From positions 1-10,232 of the forward strand of contig DASXXS010000013.1 of assembly GCA_036502925.1 (NCBI GenBank): DNA of 10,232 bases, written 5' to 3'. This DNA comes from VAZQ01 sp036502925 (GTDB taxonomy: Bacteria; Pseudomonadota; Alphaproteobacteria; Rhizobiales; Xanthobacteraceae). Every line of letters begins with the position of its first letter. Within the stretch, counting starts at the first letter, position 1. Below the pieces are notes generated by a model, which saw only the letters and a program-made list of their open reading frames with translations, was not told the DNA's origin and searched no databases. The position numbers were made by a program, and so were the translations under genes. Of the stretch, positions 1 through 6,068 are shown one piece after another.

Positions 1-138
1 CGGGATTCGGGCGTGACCCTCGGTATTGGTCCGGGCGGCGTCCGGCTCGGCCCGCGCGAGCACTGCCGTAACGTCACCACTACGGTCCAAAGGGATGACG
101 GACGCACGGTGACGCGCAAGGAACGCCAGTGCGACTGA
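1..138 (+). CDS. C-terminal fragment of a small, probably exported hypothetical protein (5' end outside window)
   Basis: Frame 1 is open from the first base and ends at TGA 136-138, giving the last 45 residues of a protein whose start lies upstream. The visible part begins with a Gly-rich stretch (GVTLGIGPGGVRLG) and ends in a polar, Thr/Arg-rich tail (NVTTTVQRDDGRTV, then KERQCD). It has two cysteines, in HCRN and at the penultimate residue, which would suit one disulfide in an exported protein. I associate tails of this type with small secreted Bradyrhizobium proteins, but that is memory, not a search. No enzymatic motif is visible and the function is unknown. Confidence 0.6.
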   Translation, partial: RDSGVTLGIGPGGVRLGPREHCRNVTTTVQRDDGRTVTRKERQCD

Positions 139-154
139 TAGGGCAGTTGGCTTC

Positions 155-170
155 CTGAACAATTGTTCAG
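155..170. promoter_or_regulatory. Perfect 16-bp palindrome, candidate operator
   Basis: CTGAACAATTGTTCAG is an exact inverted repeat with no spacer. It lies 17 bp past the stop of the upstream gene and about 330 bp before the TctC-type gene. There is no T-run after it, so it is not an intrinsic terminator. Its size and symmetry suit a dimeric repressor such as a TetR-family protein. No regulator gene is in the window, so the protein that would bind it is unknown. Confidence 0.4.
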
Positions 171-503
171 ACGGATCGGCGTTGCCCGGAGACCCGTTCT
201 GCGTGAGCGGACTCGGTAGGGGATTGTCAGTGGGTTCGACCGCACCGGCGGTCGGACCCGCGCGCGACCGCGCTCGATCAACCAGCAATTTGATTTTGCC
301 GGGCGATGGCCTGGATCTCCGGTTAGTTGGCTTCATGCCGCCCCGTTGCGTCAAAGCCCGGTTTGCACGGCGGTGAGCTGCGCTGCTCCGACATGTCCGC
401 GGCAGACGCAACAGAACCAGCGCCAATCAGCCCGGGCAGGGCAGGCACTTCTCGGGTCTCCCGCAAACCTTTATCCTTCTGACTCCTCGCGACGGGGCGC
501 TCC
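171..503. other. Intergenic stretch with no recognised gene
   Basis: About 330 bp separate the palindrome from the TctC-like gene. One 64-codon open frame (182-376, TTG start) and frames antisense to it have compositions typical of chance frames in GC-rich DNA, no ribosome-binding site and no recognisable motif. I could not identify a convincing promoter. The promoter of the gene at 504 presumably lies in the right half of this stretch. Confidence 0.5.
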
Positions 504-1484
504 ATGACCAGGACACACGTGCTGTTCACGGCCGTGCTTGCCGCCAGCCTGAATTTCATCGCGTCTGCGCTGGCGCAGGATTGGCCGACCCGCCCGGTGA
601 CGATGATCGTGCCGTTCGCGGCCGGCGGCGCGTTCGACGTTCTCGGACGCGTTCTCGCCCCGCGGATTTCCGAGGTCCTGGGCCGCCAGATCGTGATCGA
701 GAACGTCGCCGGCGCCGGCGGCGTCACGGCGGCGATCCGCGTCGCCCGGGCGGCGCCTGATGGGTATCAGTTCGTGCTGGGAGACAGTTCATTTGCTCAC
801 AGTCAAGCGCTCTACAGGAATCCGCCCTACAACACAGCCGCCGATTTTGCGCCCGTTGCGCTGATCGCCGAGCAACCGCCGGTGCTCGTCACGCGCAACG
901 ACCTGCCCGTCAACGACCTTGCGGAATTCATCGCTTATGCGAAGGCACGCCAGGCGAACATGCAGTACGGCTCCGCCGGCCCGGGTTCGCCGACCCATCT
1001 TGCTTGCCTCCTGCTCAACCTGGCGATCGGCGTCAACATCACGCACGTCCCCTATCGCGGCGGGGCGCCCGCCATGCAGGATGTGATCGCCGGTCGGATC
1101 GACTACCAATGCCCGATTGCCGCAACCGCGATACCCCAAATCGAAAGCAAGCAGGTCAGGGCGATCGCGATCCTGACCAAGGACAGATCGCCGGCGTTAC
1201 CCGGCTTGGCATCCGCGCACGAGCAGGGACTGGCGAATTTCGAAGCCGGCGCATGGAATGCCTTTTTCTTGCCGAAGGGCACGCCCGCGGCGATCGTCCG
1301 CAAGCTGAATGATGCCACCGTCGCGGCGATGGAAATGCCCGCCGTGCAGGCCCGGCTGAAGCAGCTCGGCGCGAACATTGTCGCGCCGGAGCGCCGCTCG
1401 CCGGAATATCTCAAGGAATTTGTCGCGGCCGAAACTGAAAAATGGACGGGTCCGATCAAGACCGCTGGAGTTACGTTGGAGTGA
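504..1484 (+). CDS. TctC/Bug-family periplasmic solute-binding protein
   Basis: The 326-residue product matches the usual length of Bug (TctC) extracytoplasmic receptors, which bind carboxylates or other small polar compounds for tripartite tricarboxylate transporters. A Sec signal peptide with a hydrophobic core (residues 6-23) is probably cleaved after ALA at residue 24, leaving QDWP. Family signatures follow in order: VPFAAGGAFD (36-45, whose Asp45 is at the usual ligand-contact position), an ENVAGAGG loop (66-73), YGSAGPGSPTHL (155-166) and VPYRGGAPAMQDVIAGRID (182-200). The ATG at 504 leads straight into the signal peptide. It has only a weak G-rich Shine-Dalgarno (494-497). No TctA/TctB genes are nearby, so it is an orphan receptor, as is common in this family. 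The ligand is unknown. Another such receptor lies at 4720-5787. Confidence 0.9.
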   Translation: MTRTHVLFTAVLAASLNFIASALAQDWPTRPVTMIVPFAAGGAFDVLGRVLAPRISEVLGRQIVIENVAGAGGVTAAIRVARAAPDGYQFVLGDSSFAHSQALYRNPPYNTAADFAPVALIAEQPPVLVTRNDLPVNDLAEFIAYAKARQANMQYGSAGPGSPTHLACLLLNLAIGVNITHVPYRGGAPAMQDVIAGRIDYQCPIAATAIPQIESKQVRAIAILTKDRSPALPGLASAHEQGLANFEAGAWNAFFLPKGTPAAIVRKLNDATVAAMEMPAVQARLKQLGANIVAPERRSPEYLKEFVAAETEKWTGPIKTAGVTLE

Positions 1485-1515
1485 TCATCCGGTTTTGGCG
1501 ACGATGCAAGGGCAG

Positions 1516-1725
1516 CTAATCGCGCGGCGGCTTGGGCCGCCGTGTGCCAATCAGCTTCTGCATTTCGATGCGGCCGGCCACTTCCGCTTCATGGCGGGTC
1601 GCGAAGGCTTCCGCGGACGACTGCACGGGCTTGCCGCGCTCGAGAATATCCCAACGATACCAGCCGGCTTGGATCGTGCAGCGCCTGGTCTTGAGCGCAT
1701 AGGGCGGCGGCGAGTGAACGGCCAT
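1516..1725 (-). CDS. Small hypothetical protein, 69 aa
   Basis: This minus-strand gene encodes a polar, probably cytoplasmic protein without a signal peptide or membrane segment. The middle reads RRCTIQAGWYRWDILERGKP, followed by a helical, charged stretch (FATRHEAEVAGRIEMQKLI). This suggests a short beta-hairpin followed by a helix. I recall similar small proteins in bradyrhizobia whose pattern is 'W/Y-R-W-x-I ... G-K-P-x-x-S-S ... F-A-T-R-x-E-A'. The residue composition looks selected rather than like a shadow frame, and no plus-strand gene competes here. The ATG at 1723-1725 has no strong Shine-Dalgarno. Its 3' end converges on the TctC-type gene at 504-1484, with 31 bp between the stops. 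Function is unknown. Confidence 0.6.
   Translation of the reverse strand: MAVHSPPPYALKTRRCTIQAGWYRWDILERGKPVQSSAEAFATRHEAEVAGRIEMQKLIGTRRPKPPRD
1525..1542. other. GC-rich hairpin (7-bp stem, TTGG loop)
   Basis: CGGCGGC and GCCGCCG form a perfect 7-bp stem around a 4-base loop, about 40 bp after the stop of the upstream TctC-type gene. No T-run follows on either strand, so it is not a classical terminator. It also lies inside the last codons of the small minus-strand gene, where repeated Arg/Pro codons could produce it by chance. A role in ending or protecting the plus-strand transcript is possible but weakly supported. Confidence 0.3.
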
Positions 1726-1786
1726 TCTGGTAATATGCGCCCCGGCATTTCCGATTTCCAGCCGGAGAGCCGCGGGGTGGCGCCGC

Positions 1787-1812
1787 GTCGAAACGGAATG
1801 TCGAAACGGAAT
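1787..1812. repeat. Perfect tandem duplication of a 13-bp unit ahead of the amidohydrolase
   Basis: The unit GTCGAAACGGAAT occurs twice back to back (1787-1799 and 1800-1812) with no mismatch. The second copy ends 8 bp before the Shine-Dalgarno of the gene at 1833. It may be a simple slippage duplication in the leader, or paired direct binding sites for a regulator. Confidence 0.7.
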
Positions 1813-1820
1813 ATTGAGCC

Positions 1821-1825
1821 GGGAG
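1821..1825 (+). promoter_or_regulatory. Shine-Dalgarno that fixes the GTG start of the amidohydrolase
   Basis: GGGAG sits 7 bp before GTG 1833-1835. No in-frame ATG close by has comparable spacing, so the GTG is the preferred start. Confidence 0.6.
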
Positions 1826-1832
1826 CCAGATC

Positions 1833-3296
1833 GTGAACAGACCAGCCGTCAAGGTGAGCGCCGAAAAGGCCCTCTGCTTCGATTATCTCGAACGCAACGC
1901 CAAGGCCATCGCCACGCTCAACGACAGCATCTTCTATTTCGCCGAACTGGGCATGCAGGAGGTCGAGACCTCCCGCCTGATGTGCGACCTGCTCGAAACC
2001 GCCGGCTTTGAGGTCGCGCGCGGCATTTCGGGCTTTGTCAGCGGCTTCTGCGCCACCTGCGGCAGCGGCGGACCGGTGATCGCGATCCACACCGAATGCG
2101 ATGCCAACCCGGACAACTCTCAAGTCTCCGGCGTCGCCGAGCAGAAACCCATCGTCGAGGGCGCGCCCGGCCATTGTGAAGGCCACAACACCAACGCCGC
2201 GGTGCTGGTCGCCTCCGCGCTCGCCGCCAAGGCCGCGATGGACCGCTACGGCCTCAAGGGCACCCTCAAGGTGTTCGGCGCGCCCGCCGAGGAGCAGCTG
2301 ATCAGCCGGCCCTATTTCGTGCGCGACGGCTGGTTCGACGACGTCGACGTCGCCTTCGCCGATCACATCGGCCCCGGCCTTGCGGTCGGCTACGGCCTGA
2401 TCCAATCGGCGCTGATCTCGGCGACCTTCACGTTCCACGGCGAGACCGCCCATGCCGGCGTCGCGCCGTGGAAGGGGCGCGATGCGCTCGATGGGGTCGT
2501 GCTGATGGACATGGGGCTCGCGCAATATCGCGAGCACATGATGCCCGGCATGCGGGCACAGCGCGTCATCACCAACGGCGGCAATCAGCCCAACGTGATC
2601 CCGCGCACCGCCGCCGCATGGTGGATGTTTCGCGACGCAACGGCCGACGGTGTGCGCAAATTATTCGAGCAGGGAAAGAAGATCGCGCAGGGCGCGGCGC
2701 TCATGAGCAACACGAGCGTCGAGACCGACGTCATCAGCGCGGTGTGGCCGGTGCGCGGCAACCGCACCCTGGCCGAGCTGTTCCAGCGCGAGATCGAGCT
2801 CCTGGGGCCGCCGGACTGGACCCAGGCTGAGGACGACCTCGCCCGTGCCGTGCAGGCGAAGGCGAACGTGCCGGTCGATGGCCTCAAGCGCAGCATTGAT
2901 GCACTCACCGGCCCCGCGGTGCAGAAGGCCGCAGCCAATGATGCGGGCGATATCTCATGGAAGGTGCCGATGGTGAAGTTCTACTTCCCGGCCAGCATCC
3001 CGCACATCAATTTTCACCACTGGGCCGCCGGCGTTCCGCTCGCCACCTCGATCGCCCACAAGGGCGCGCTCGCCGGCGCCAAGGTGATGGCGGCTTCGAT
3101 CGTCGAGTGCCTGAAGAACCCCGCGGTCGTCGCGGAAGCCAAGCGCACCTTCAAGGAGGAGCTCGGTGGGGTCGAATACCGGCCGCTGCTGCCGTCTCGC
3201 CAGAAGCCGCCGGTCGATCTCAACCGCGCCATGATGGAGAAATACCGGCCGCTCATGGCGAAGCATTATTTGAAGGAAAAACCGGTGTTCAGCTGA
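1833..3296 (+). CDS. M20-family metallo-amidohydrolase, AbgB-like (487 aa)
   Basis: This is a cytoplasmic zinc/manganese-type amidohydrolase of the M20 peptidase family. Length and motifs are closest to AbgB, which cleaves p-aminobenzoyl-glutamate (about 480 aa). The catalytic domain carries GHCEGHN (113-119), APAEEQ with the catalytic Glu pair 153-154, and a His at 178. The inserted dimerisation domain carries FHGETAHAGVAPWKGRDALD (201-220) and GNQPNVIPRTA (250-260). The catalytic domain resumes with NDAGDISW (369-376) and a His-rich segment (HINFHHW, 391-397), one of whose histidines is the likely last metal ligand. There is no signal peptide. In M20D enzymes the first motif usually reads GHxCGH, with Cys as a metal ligand. 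Here Glu116 occupies that place and Cys115 is one position earlier. The substrate is probably an N-acyl or aroyl amino acid or similar amide, but it cannot be specified from sequence. The neighbouring TctC-type receptors may supply it. Confidence 0.9.
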   Translation: MNRPAVKVSAEKALCFDYLERNAKAIATLNDSIFYFAELGMQEVETSRLMCDLLETAGFEVARGISGFVSGFCATCGSGGPVIAIHTECDANPDNSQVSGVAEQKPIVEGAPGHCEGHNTNAAVLVASALAAKAAMDRYGLKGTLKVFGAPAEEQLISRPYFVRDGWFDDVDVAFADHIGPGLAVGYGLIQSALISATFTFHGETAHAGVAPWKGRDALDGVVLMDMGLAQYREHMMPGMRAQRVITNGGNQPNVIPRTAAAWWMFRDATADGVRKLFEQGKKIAQGAALMSNTSVETDVISAVWPVRGNRTLAELFQREIELLGPPDWTQAEDDLARAVQAKANVPVDGLKRSIDALTGPAVQKAAANDAGDISWKVPMVKFYFPASIPHINFHHWAAGVPLATSIAHKGALAGAKVMAASIVECLKNPAVVAEAKRTFKEELGGVEYRPLLPSRQKPPVDLNRAMMEKYRPLMAKHYLKEKPVFS

Positions 3297-3348
3297 ATCG
3301 GGCTGCCAACTCCATGTTAACGTTTTGTAATGTTTGAGCCGAATGTCT

Positions 3349-3374
3349 GGAACCGAACCTGCGCGCTGTTTGTT
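3349..3374 (+). promoter_or_regulatory. Possible EcfG-type (general stress sigma factor) promoter
   Basis: GGAAC (3349-3353), 17 bp, then TGTT (3371-3374) resembles the alphaproteobacterial sigma-EcfG pattern GGAAC-N16/17-CGTT, with one mismatch in the -10 element. It lies about 37 bp upstream of the small secreted-protein gene at 3411, a sensible distance. A short inverted repeat (TTGTTGT 3370-3376 / ACAACAA 3388-3394) lies in the predicted leader. This rests on pattern matching only. Confidence 0.3.
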
Positions 3375-3410
3375 GTAGGGACAGGGCACAACAACAATGG
3401 AGATGTCCCA

Positions 3411-3653
3411 ATGTTTACCAAGACCAAGCTGGCGCTTGCGGCGGCCCTGGTGTTGGGCGCCGCGTCCGCGGTTCAGGCGAACGACACCGACAGGAATGAC
3501 AGAGGCGGGTACCGCGTCGGTCCGCTGGGACAGCACTTTACAGGGGCCAACCCGGTGTATCACCGCTCCATGTGGCGTGGCCGATACGACTACGCTTACG
3601 TTCCTGGGTTCCGCTTCCGGCACCAGCCGCGCTGGATGTGGGAGTATGATTAG
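3411..3653 (+). CDS. Small exported hypothetical protein, 80 aa
   Basis: The ATG at 3411 has GGAG 8 bp upstream (3399-3402) and begins a clear signal peptide. Residues TKTK precede the hydrophobic core LALAAALVLGAA, with likely cleavage after AVQA (residue 23). An in-frame ATG at 3330 would place 27 polar residues before the signal, so it is rejected. The mature part of about 57 residues is rich in Arg, Tyr and Trp. It contains RGGYRVGPLGQHF, then YHRSMWRGRYDYAYVPGFRF and HQPRWMWEYD at the C-terminus. It has no cysteine and no recognised domain, and it is basic and aromatic, as in several short periplasmic proteins of unknown role in rhizobia. It has its own terminator downstream and a possible stress promoter upstream, so it is probably transcribed alone. 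Confidence 0.75.
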   Translation: MFTKTKLALAAALVLGAASAVQANDTDRNDRGGYRVGPLGQHFTGANPVYHRSMWRGRYDYAYVPGFRFRHQPRWMWEYD

Positions 3654-3708
3654 ACGCGAGTGAACGGCACGGCCTCCCGGGGCAGTGCCGAAACAATCGC
3701 AGAGACGG

Positions 3709-3734
3709 AGAGGCCGCCGGTTGGCGGCCTCTTT
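3709..3734 (+). terminator. Rho-independent terminator after the small exported-protein gene
   Basis: AGAGGCCGCC and GGCGGCCTCT form a perfect 10-bp, GC-rich stem around the tetraloop GGTT. The right arm ends in a short T-run (CTTTG). It starts 56 bp past the stop at 3653 and lies before the dioxygenase gene, so it separates the two transcription units. The T-run is short, so termination may be incomplete. Confidence 0.8.
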
Positions 3735-3822
3735 GTCATGAATCCGGCGTTGCACCCGCAAGGAGCTATTTCGCAGGCGCCTGACATCGACTATCATGCC
3801 CGCTTCGGGAGGAAGAGCCCAG

Positions 3823-4695
3823 ATGACAAGCGTGGCGGAAACGATCAGCGCGATTTCGGTCGCCAAGCTGCACCCGGTGATTGGAGCGGAGATTGGCGGG
3901 GTCGACCTGCGGTATCCTCTCGACCCGGAAACGATCCGCCTGATCAAGGAGGCTTGGCACCGGCACACCGTCCTGGTGTTCCGCGATCAGGATCTTTCCG
4001 AGGACGATCAGCGCAGGTTTGCCTCCTATTTCGGCCCCGTTGCCAAGCGGGTGCGGCCGCCGTCGCCCACGACCAAGCGCGACGGGCCGGACTGGGACGA
4101 AATGATGCTCATCACCGACAACGTGGACGCCGAGGGCAAGCCGTTGGGCTCGCTCGGCCACGGCGAGATGTGGTTTCACACCGACAAGTGCTACCGCCGG
4201 CGCCCGCATCGCGTGTCATTTCTCTACGGCATCGAAATTCCATCGGCGGGCGGCCATACCAGGTTTTCGAGCTCCTATGCCGCCTATGACCGGTTGCCCG
4301 GCGAGCTCAAGCGCCGGCTGGACGGCGTCATGGTGATGCAGGGCCATGAGTACAGCGTCGGCAAGCGGATCAATCTCGAGCGCAAGCTTGAGGACATTCA
4401 TCACTGCCTGCAGCCCATCTTTGTCACCAATCCCGGCTCCGGACGCAAAGCGCTTTATGTGGCCAGCCAGAATACCATGTGGATCGAGGGCATGGATCGC
4501 GGCGAAAGCGAGGTTCTGCTGCAGCAGCTGTTCGAGGTCGCCGAAGACCCCGCGATCATCTATGAGCATGTCTGGCGGGTCGGCGATCTGGTGATGTGGG
4601 ACAATCTGGCATGCTTGCATGCGCGCACCGACTGGCCCAAGGACGAGCGTCGCACGCTGCGCCGTTGCACCGTCGAGGGCGAGCCGCTCTATTAG
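3823..4695 (+). CDS. TauD/TfdA-family 2-oxoglutarate- and Fe(II)-dependent dioxygenase (290 aa)
   Basis: The family couples oxidative decarboxylation of 2-oxoglutarate to hydroxylation of a substrate, often releasing sulfite, an alcohol or an amine. The iron-binding triad is visible as His119 and Asp121 in FHTDKCY and His266 in LACLHART. Arg277 and Arg281 follow the last His by 11 and 15 residues. That is the same spacing as His255, Arg266 and Arg270 of TauD, so the 2-oxoglutarate carboxylate site is intact. The N-terminal part (IGAEIGGVDL, then WHRHTVLVFRDQDLS) and GGHTRFSSSYAAYDRLP (143-159) are also typical. A His replaces the more common Asp of GGDT. ATG 3823 is chosen over 3796 because GGGAGGA (3807-3813) lies about 9 bp before it. 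Its stop overlaps a duplicated start region of the next gene, so the two are probably co-translated. The substrate is unknown. I see no reason to call it taurine-specific. Confidence 0.88.
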   Translation: MTSVAETISAISVAKLHPVIGAEIGGVDLRYPLDPETIRLIKEAWHRHTVLVFRDQDLSEDDQRRFASYFGPVAKRVRPPSPTTKRDGPDWDEMMLITDNVDAEGKPLGSLGHGEMWFHTDKCYRRRPHRVSFLYGIEIPSAGGHTRFSSSYAAYDRLPGELKRRLDGVMVMQGHEYSVGKRINLERKLEDIHHCLQPIFVTNPGSGRKALYVASQNTMWIEGMDRGESEVLLQQLFEVAEDPAIIYEHVWRVGDLVMWDNLACLHARTDWPKDERRTLRRCTVEGEPLY

Positions 4696-4720
4696 GTCGT
4701 GACACGATCAGGTCGTGACA
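4694..4720 (+). repeat. Duplicated 11-bp sequence at the dioxygenase stop / binding-protein start
   Basis: AGGTCGTGACA occurs at 4694-4704 and again at 4710-4720. The first copy contains the last two bases of the TAG stop and a GTG (4699) in frame with the downstream gene. The second copy supplies AGG seven bases ahead of ATG 4720. The junction thus has two possible translation starts, each preceded by a similar weak Shine-Dalgarno. Confidence 0.65.
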
Positions 4721-5787
4721 TGTTGACGCGAGCCTTGCTTGCCGCCGCCCTGGTGCTGCCGGCGGCGCCGGCCGACGCCCAGTTCTACAAGGGGAAGACG
4801 CTGACCCTCTTGGTGAACTACGGGGTGGGCGGCAATGCCGACACCGAGGCGCGCATCTATCAGCATTATCTGCCGAGATACATTGCCGGCAATCCGACCG
4901 TGATCATCCGCAACGCGCCGGGCGCCGGCGGCGCCGCTGCCATGAACCAGCTCGGCCTGAACATCGCATCGCAGCCGGATGGCCTGACCGCCGGCTATTT
5001 CACCACCAGCGCCACCACCTCGCTGACCGAGGATCCGGTCCTGCGGATCAAGCTCTACGACTTCAGCGTGATCGGCGCGGCCGGCGGCTTCAACGTGGTC
5101 TATGCCCGCCGGGATATCGTTCCGGGAGGCATGACCAAGCCGGCCGACATCGTCAGGGCCAAGAACGTCTACGCCGGCGGCTACGCGCGCGGCACCTCCC
5201 ACGACACGCGGCTGCGCCTGGCGCTGGAAATCATGGGCCTGCCCTACACGATGGTGACCGGTTTCCCGGGCACCGCGCAGATCAACAAGGCCATGCTGCA
5301 GAACGAGGTGAACTTCACCGGCAGCTCGCTGCCCGGTTATCATACCCAGGTCATTCCGCAGATTATCAATCCCGGCGTCGGCATGACGCTGTTCCAGTTT
5401 CCGGCGATCGGGCCCGACGGCAAGCCGGTCGGCGATCCGGCGCTCGAGCGCGCCGGCATTGCGACCTTCGACAAGGTCTATGCGCAGGCCTTCGGCCAGC
5501 CGCCCGCGAGCCGGAAATTCGACGCGCTGCTCCTGATGAACGACATCAGCACCAAGTTGCAGCGCCTCGTGGTGCTGCCCAGGGGCGCGCCGGCGGAAGC
5601 GGTCGAGACGTTGCGCAAGGCCTTCGATGCGCTCGGGGAGGACAAGGAGTTCATCGAGGATTACATGCGGGTCACCGGCGAGGAGCCCGATCTGGTCAAG
5701 GCGGAACTGATCGAGCCGCTGTTCCAGCGCATGCGCCATGTGGATCCGGAGACCGTCCGGATATTGAAGGAGTCGGTGGCGGAGTGA
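4720..5787 (+). CDS. Divergent TctC-like periplasmic tricarboxylate-type binding protein (355 aa)
   Basis: An export signal (MLTRALLAAALVLPAAPADA, cleavage after residue 20) leads into QFYKGKTLTLLVNYGVGGNA, which corresponds to the first strand and ligand loop of TctC proteins. RNAPGAGGAAAMNQL (64-78) matches the family's conserved N/P-GAGG loop. The usual PGG-x-x-D is replaced here by GVGGNADTEAR (35-45). The protein is about 30 residues longer than typical Bug proteins and lacks the YRGG motif seen in the receptor at 504. It belongs to a more distant TctC-like subgroup. The C-terminal half has VVLPRGAPAEAVETLRKAF (284-302), the usual final-lobe helix region. A GTG at 4699 would add seven residues, but the ATG gives a better signal peptide. 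The gene follows the dioxygenase by 24 bp, so it is probably in the same operon. No membrane subunits are nearby. Confidence 0.82.
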   Translation: MLTRALLAAALVLPAAPADAQFYKGKTLTLLVNYGVGGNADTEARIYQHYLPRYIAGNPTVIIRNAPGAGGAAAMNQLGLNIASQPDGLTAGYFTTSATTSLTEDPVLRIKLYDFSVIGAAGGFNVVYARRDIVPGGMTKPADIVRAKNVYAGGYARGTSHDTRLRLALEIMGLPYTMVTGFPGTAQINKAMLQNEVNFTGSSLPGYHTQVIPQIINPGVGMTLFQFPAIGPDGKPVGDPALERAGIATFDKVYAQAFGQPPASRKFDALLLMNDISTKLQRLVVLPRGAPAEAVETLRKAFDALGEDKEFIEDYMRVTGEEPDLVKAELIEPLFQRMRHVDPETVRILKESVAE

Positions 5788-6039
5788 TGGCCTTCGTCGT
5801 GCAGCGCGCGCGCCGTTCCAGGCCGCATCGCGCGGCGGGGTTGGCCGTGGCTGGCGCGTTGCTGTTTGCTTGCGCGCCGTCCAGGTGGACCGTGCCGGCA
5901 CGCGCAGCCGAACGGCGCGGCGGCGCTCGCCGCCTATATGGGGGCGGATCGCGAGCGGCTGCTGATCGACGGCGCCCGGCAGGAAGGCGAGCTCACGCTC
6001 TATTCGTCCATGCAGCGCACCGACGCGGTCATTGAATGA
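5787..6039 (+). pseudogene. Frameshifted and truncated remnant of an ABC-transporter substrate-binding protein gene
   Basis: ATG 5787 overlaps the TGA of the preceding gene (TGATG), a normal coupled start. It encodes a signal peptide: basic QRARRSRPHR, then hydrophobic AAGLAVAGALLFA, ending near ARAAE at about 5912. In that frame the rest is Arg-rich nonsense. In the neighbouring frame, from about 5911, the sequence reads AAYMGADRERLLIDGA and then GELTLYSSMQRTD. This is the characteristic mature N-terminus of family-1 (Fe(III)/thiamine-type) ABC binding proteins. That frame stops at TGA 6037-6039 after about 42 residues, so some 300 residues of the lobes are absent. One indel near 5905-5915 plus a 3' deletion explains this. 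The remnant sits between intact operon genes and should be non-functional. Alternatively the frame change could be a sequencing error, but the 3' loss would remain. Confidence 0.72.
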
Positions 6040-6055
6040 TGAAGGAATCGATCTC

Positions 6056-6061
6056 AGGGAG
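6056..6061 (+). promoter_or_regulatory. Shine-Dalgarno that decides the start of the secreted protein at 6069
   Basis: AGGGAG lies 7 bp before ATG 6069. The in-frame ATGs at 6036 and 6039 lack such a site and overlap the stop of the pseudogene. Confidence 0.6.
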
Positions 6062-6068
6062 ACAAGTC

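Noticed and set aside
145..334. Short repeated 10-mer AGTTGGCTTC at 145-154 and 325-334
   Set aside because: It is too short and imperfect in its flanks to support a direct repeat or attachment site. A chance match is a sufficient explanation.
182..376. 64-codon plus-strand open frame in the first long gap
   Set aside because: It has a TTG start without a Shine-Dalgarno, composition like random GC-rich sequence, and no recognisable similarity.
1551..2537. Minus-strand open frame of 328 codons opposite the amidohydrolase start
   Set aside because: The plus strand here encodes clear M20 motifs. The antisense translation has no domain signature and is explained by third-position GC bias.
2955..3968. 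Minus-strand open frame of 337 codons spanning the amidohydrolase end to the dioxygenase start
   Set aside because: It crosses three plus-strand genes and a terminator, has low-complexity Arg-rich content and no plausible start signals.
4708..5901. Minus-strand open frame of 397 codons opposite the second TctC-like gene
   Set aside because: It is a shadow of the plus-strand gene in GC-rich DNA. Its sequence is rich in Arg, Ala and Gly with no recognisable motif, while the plus strand has a signal peptide and family motifs.
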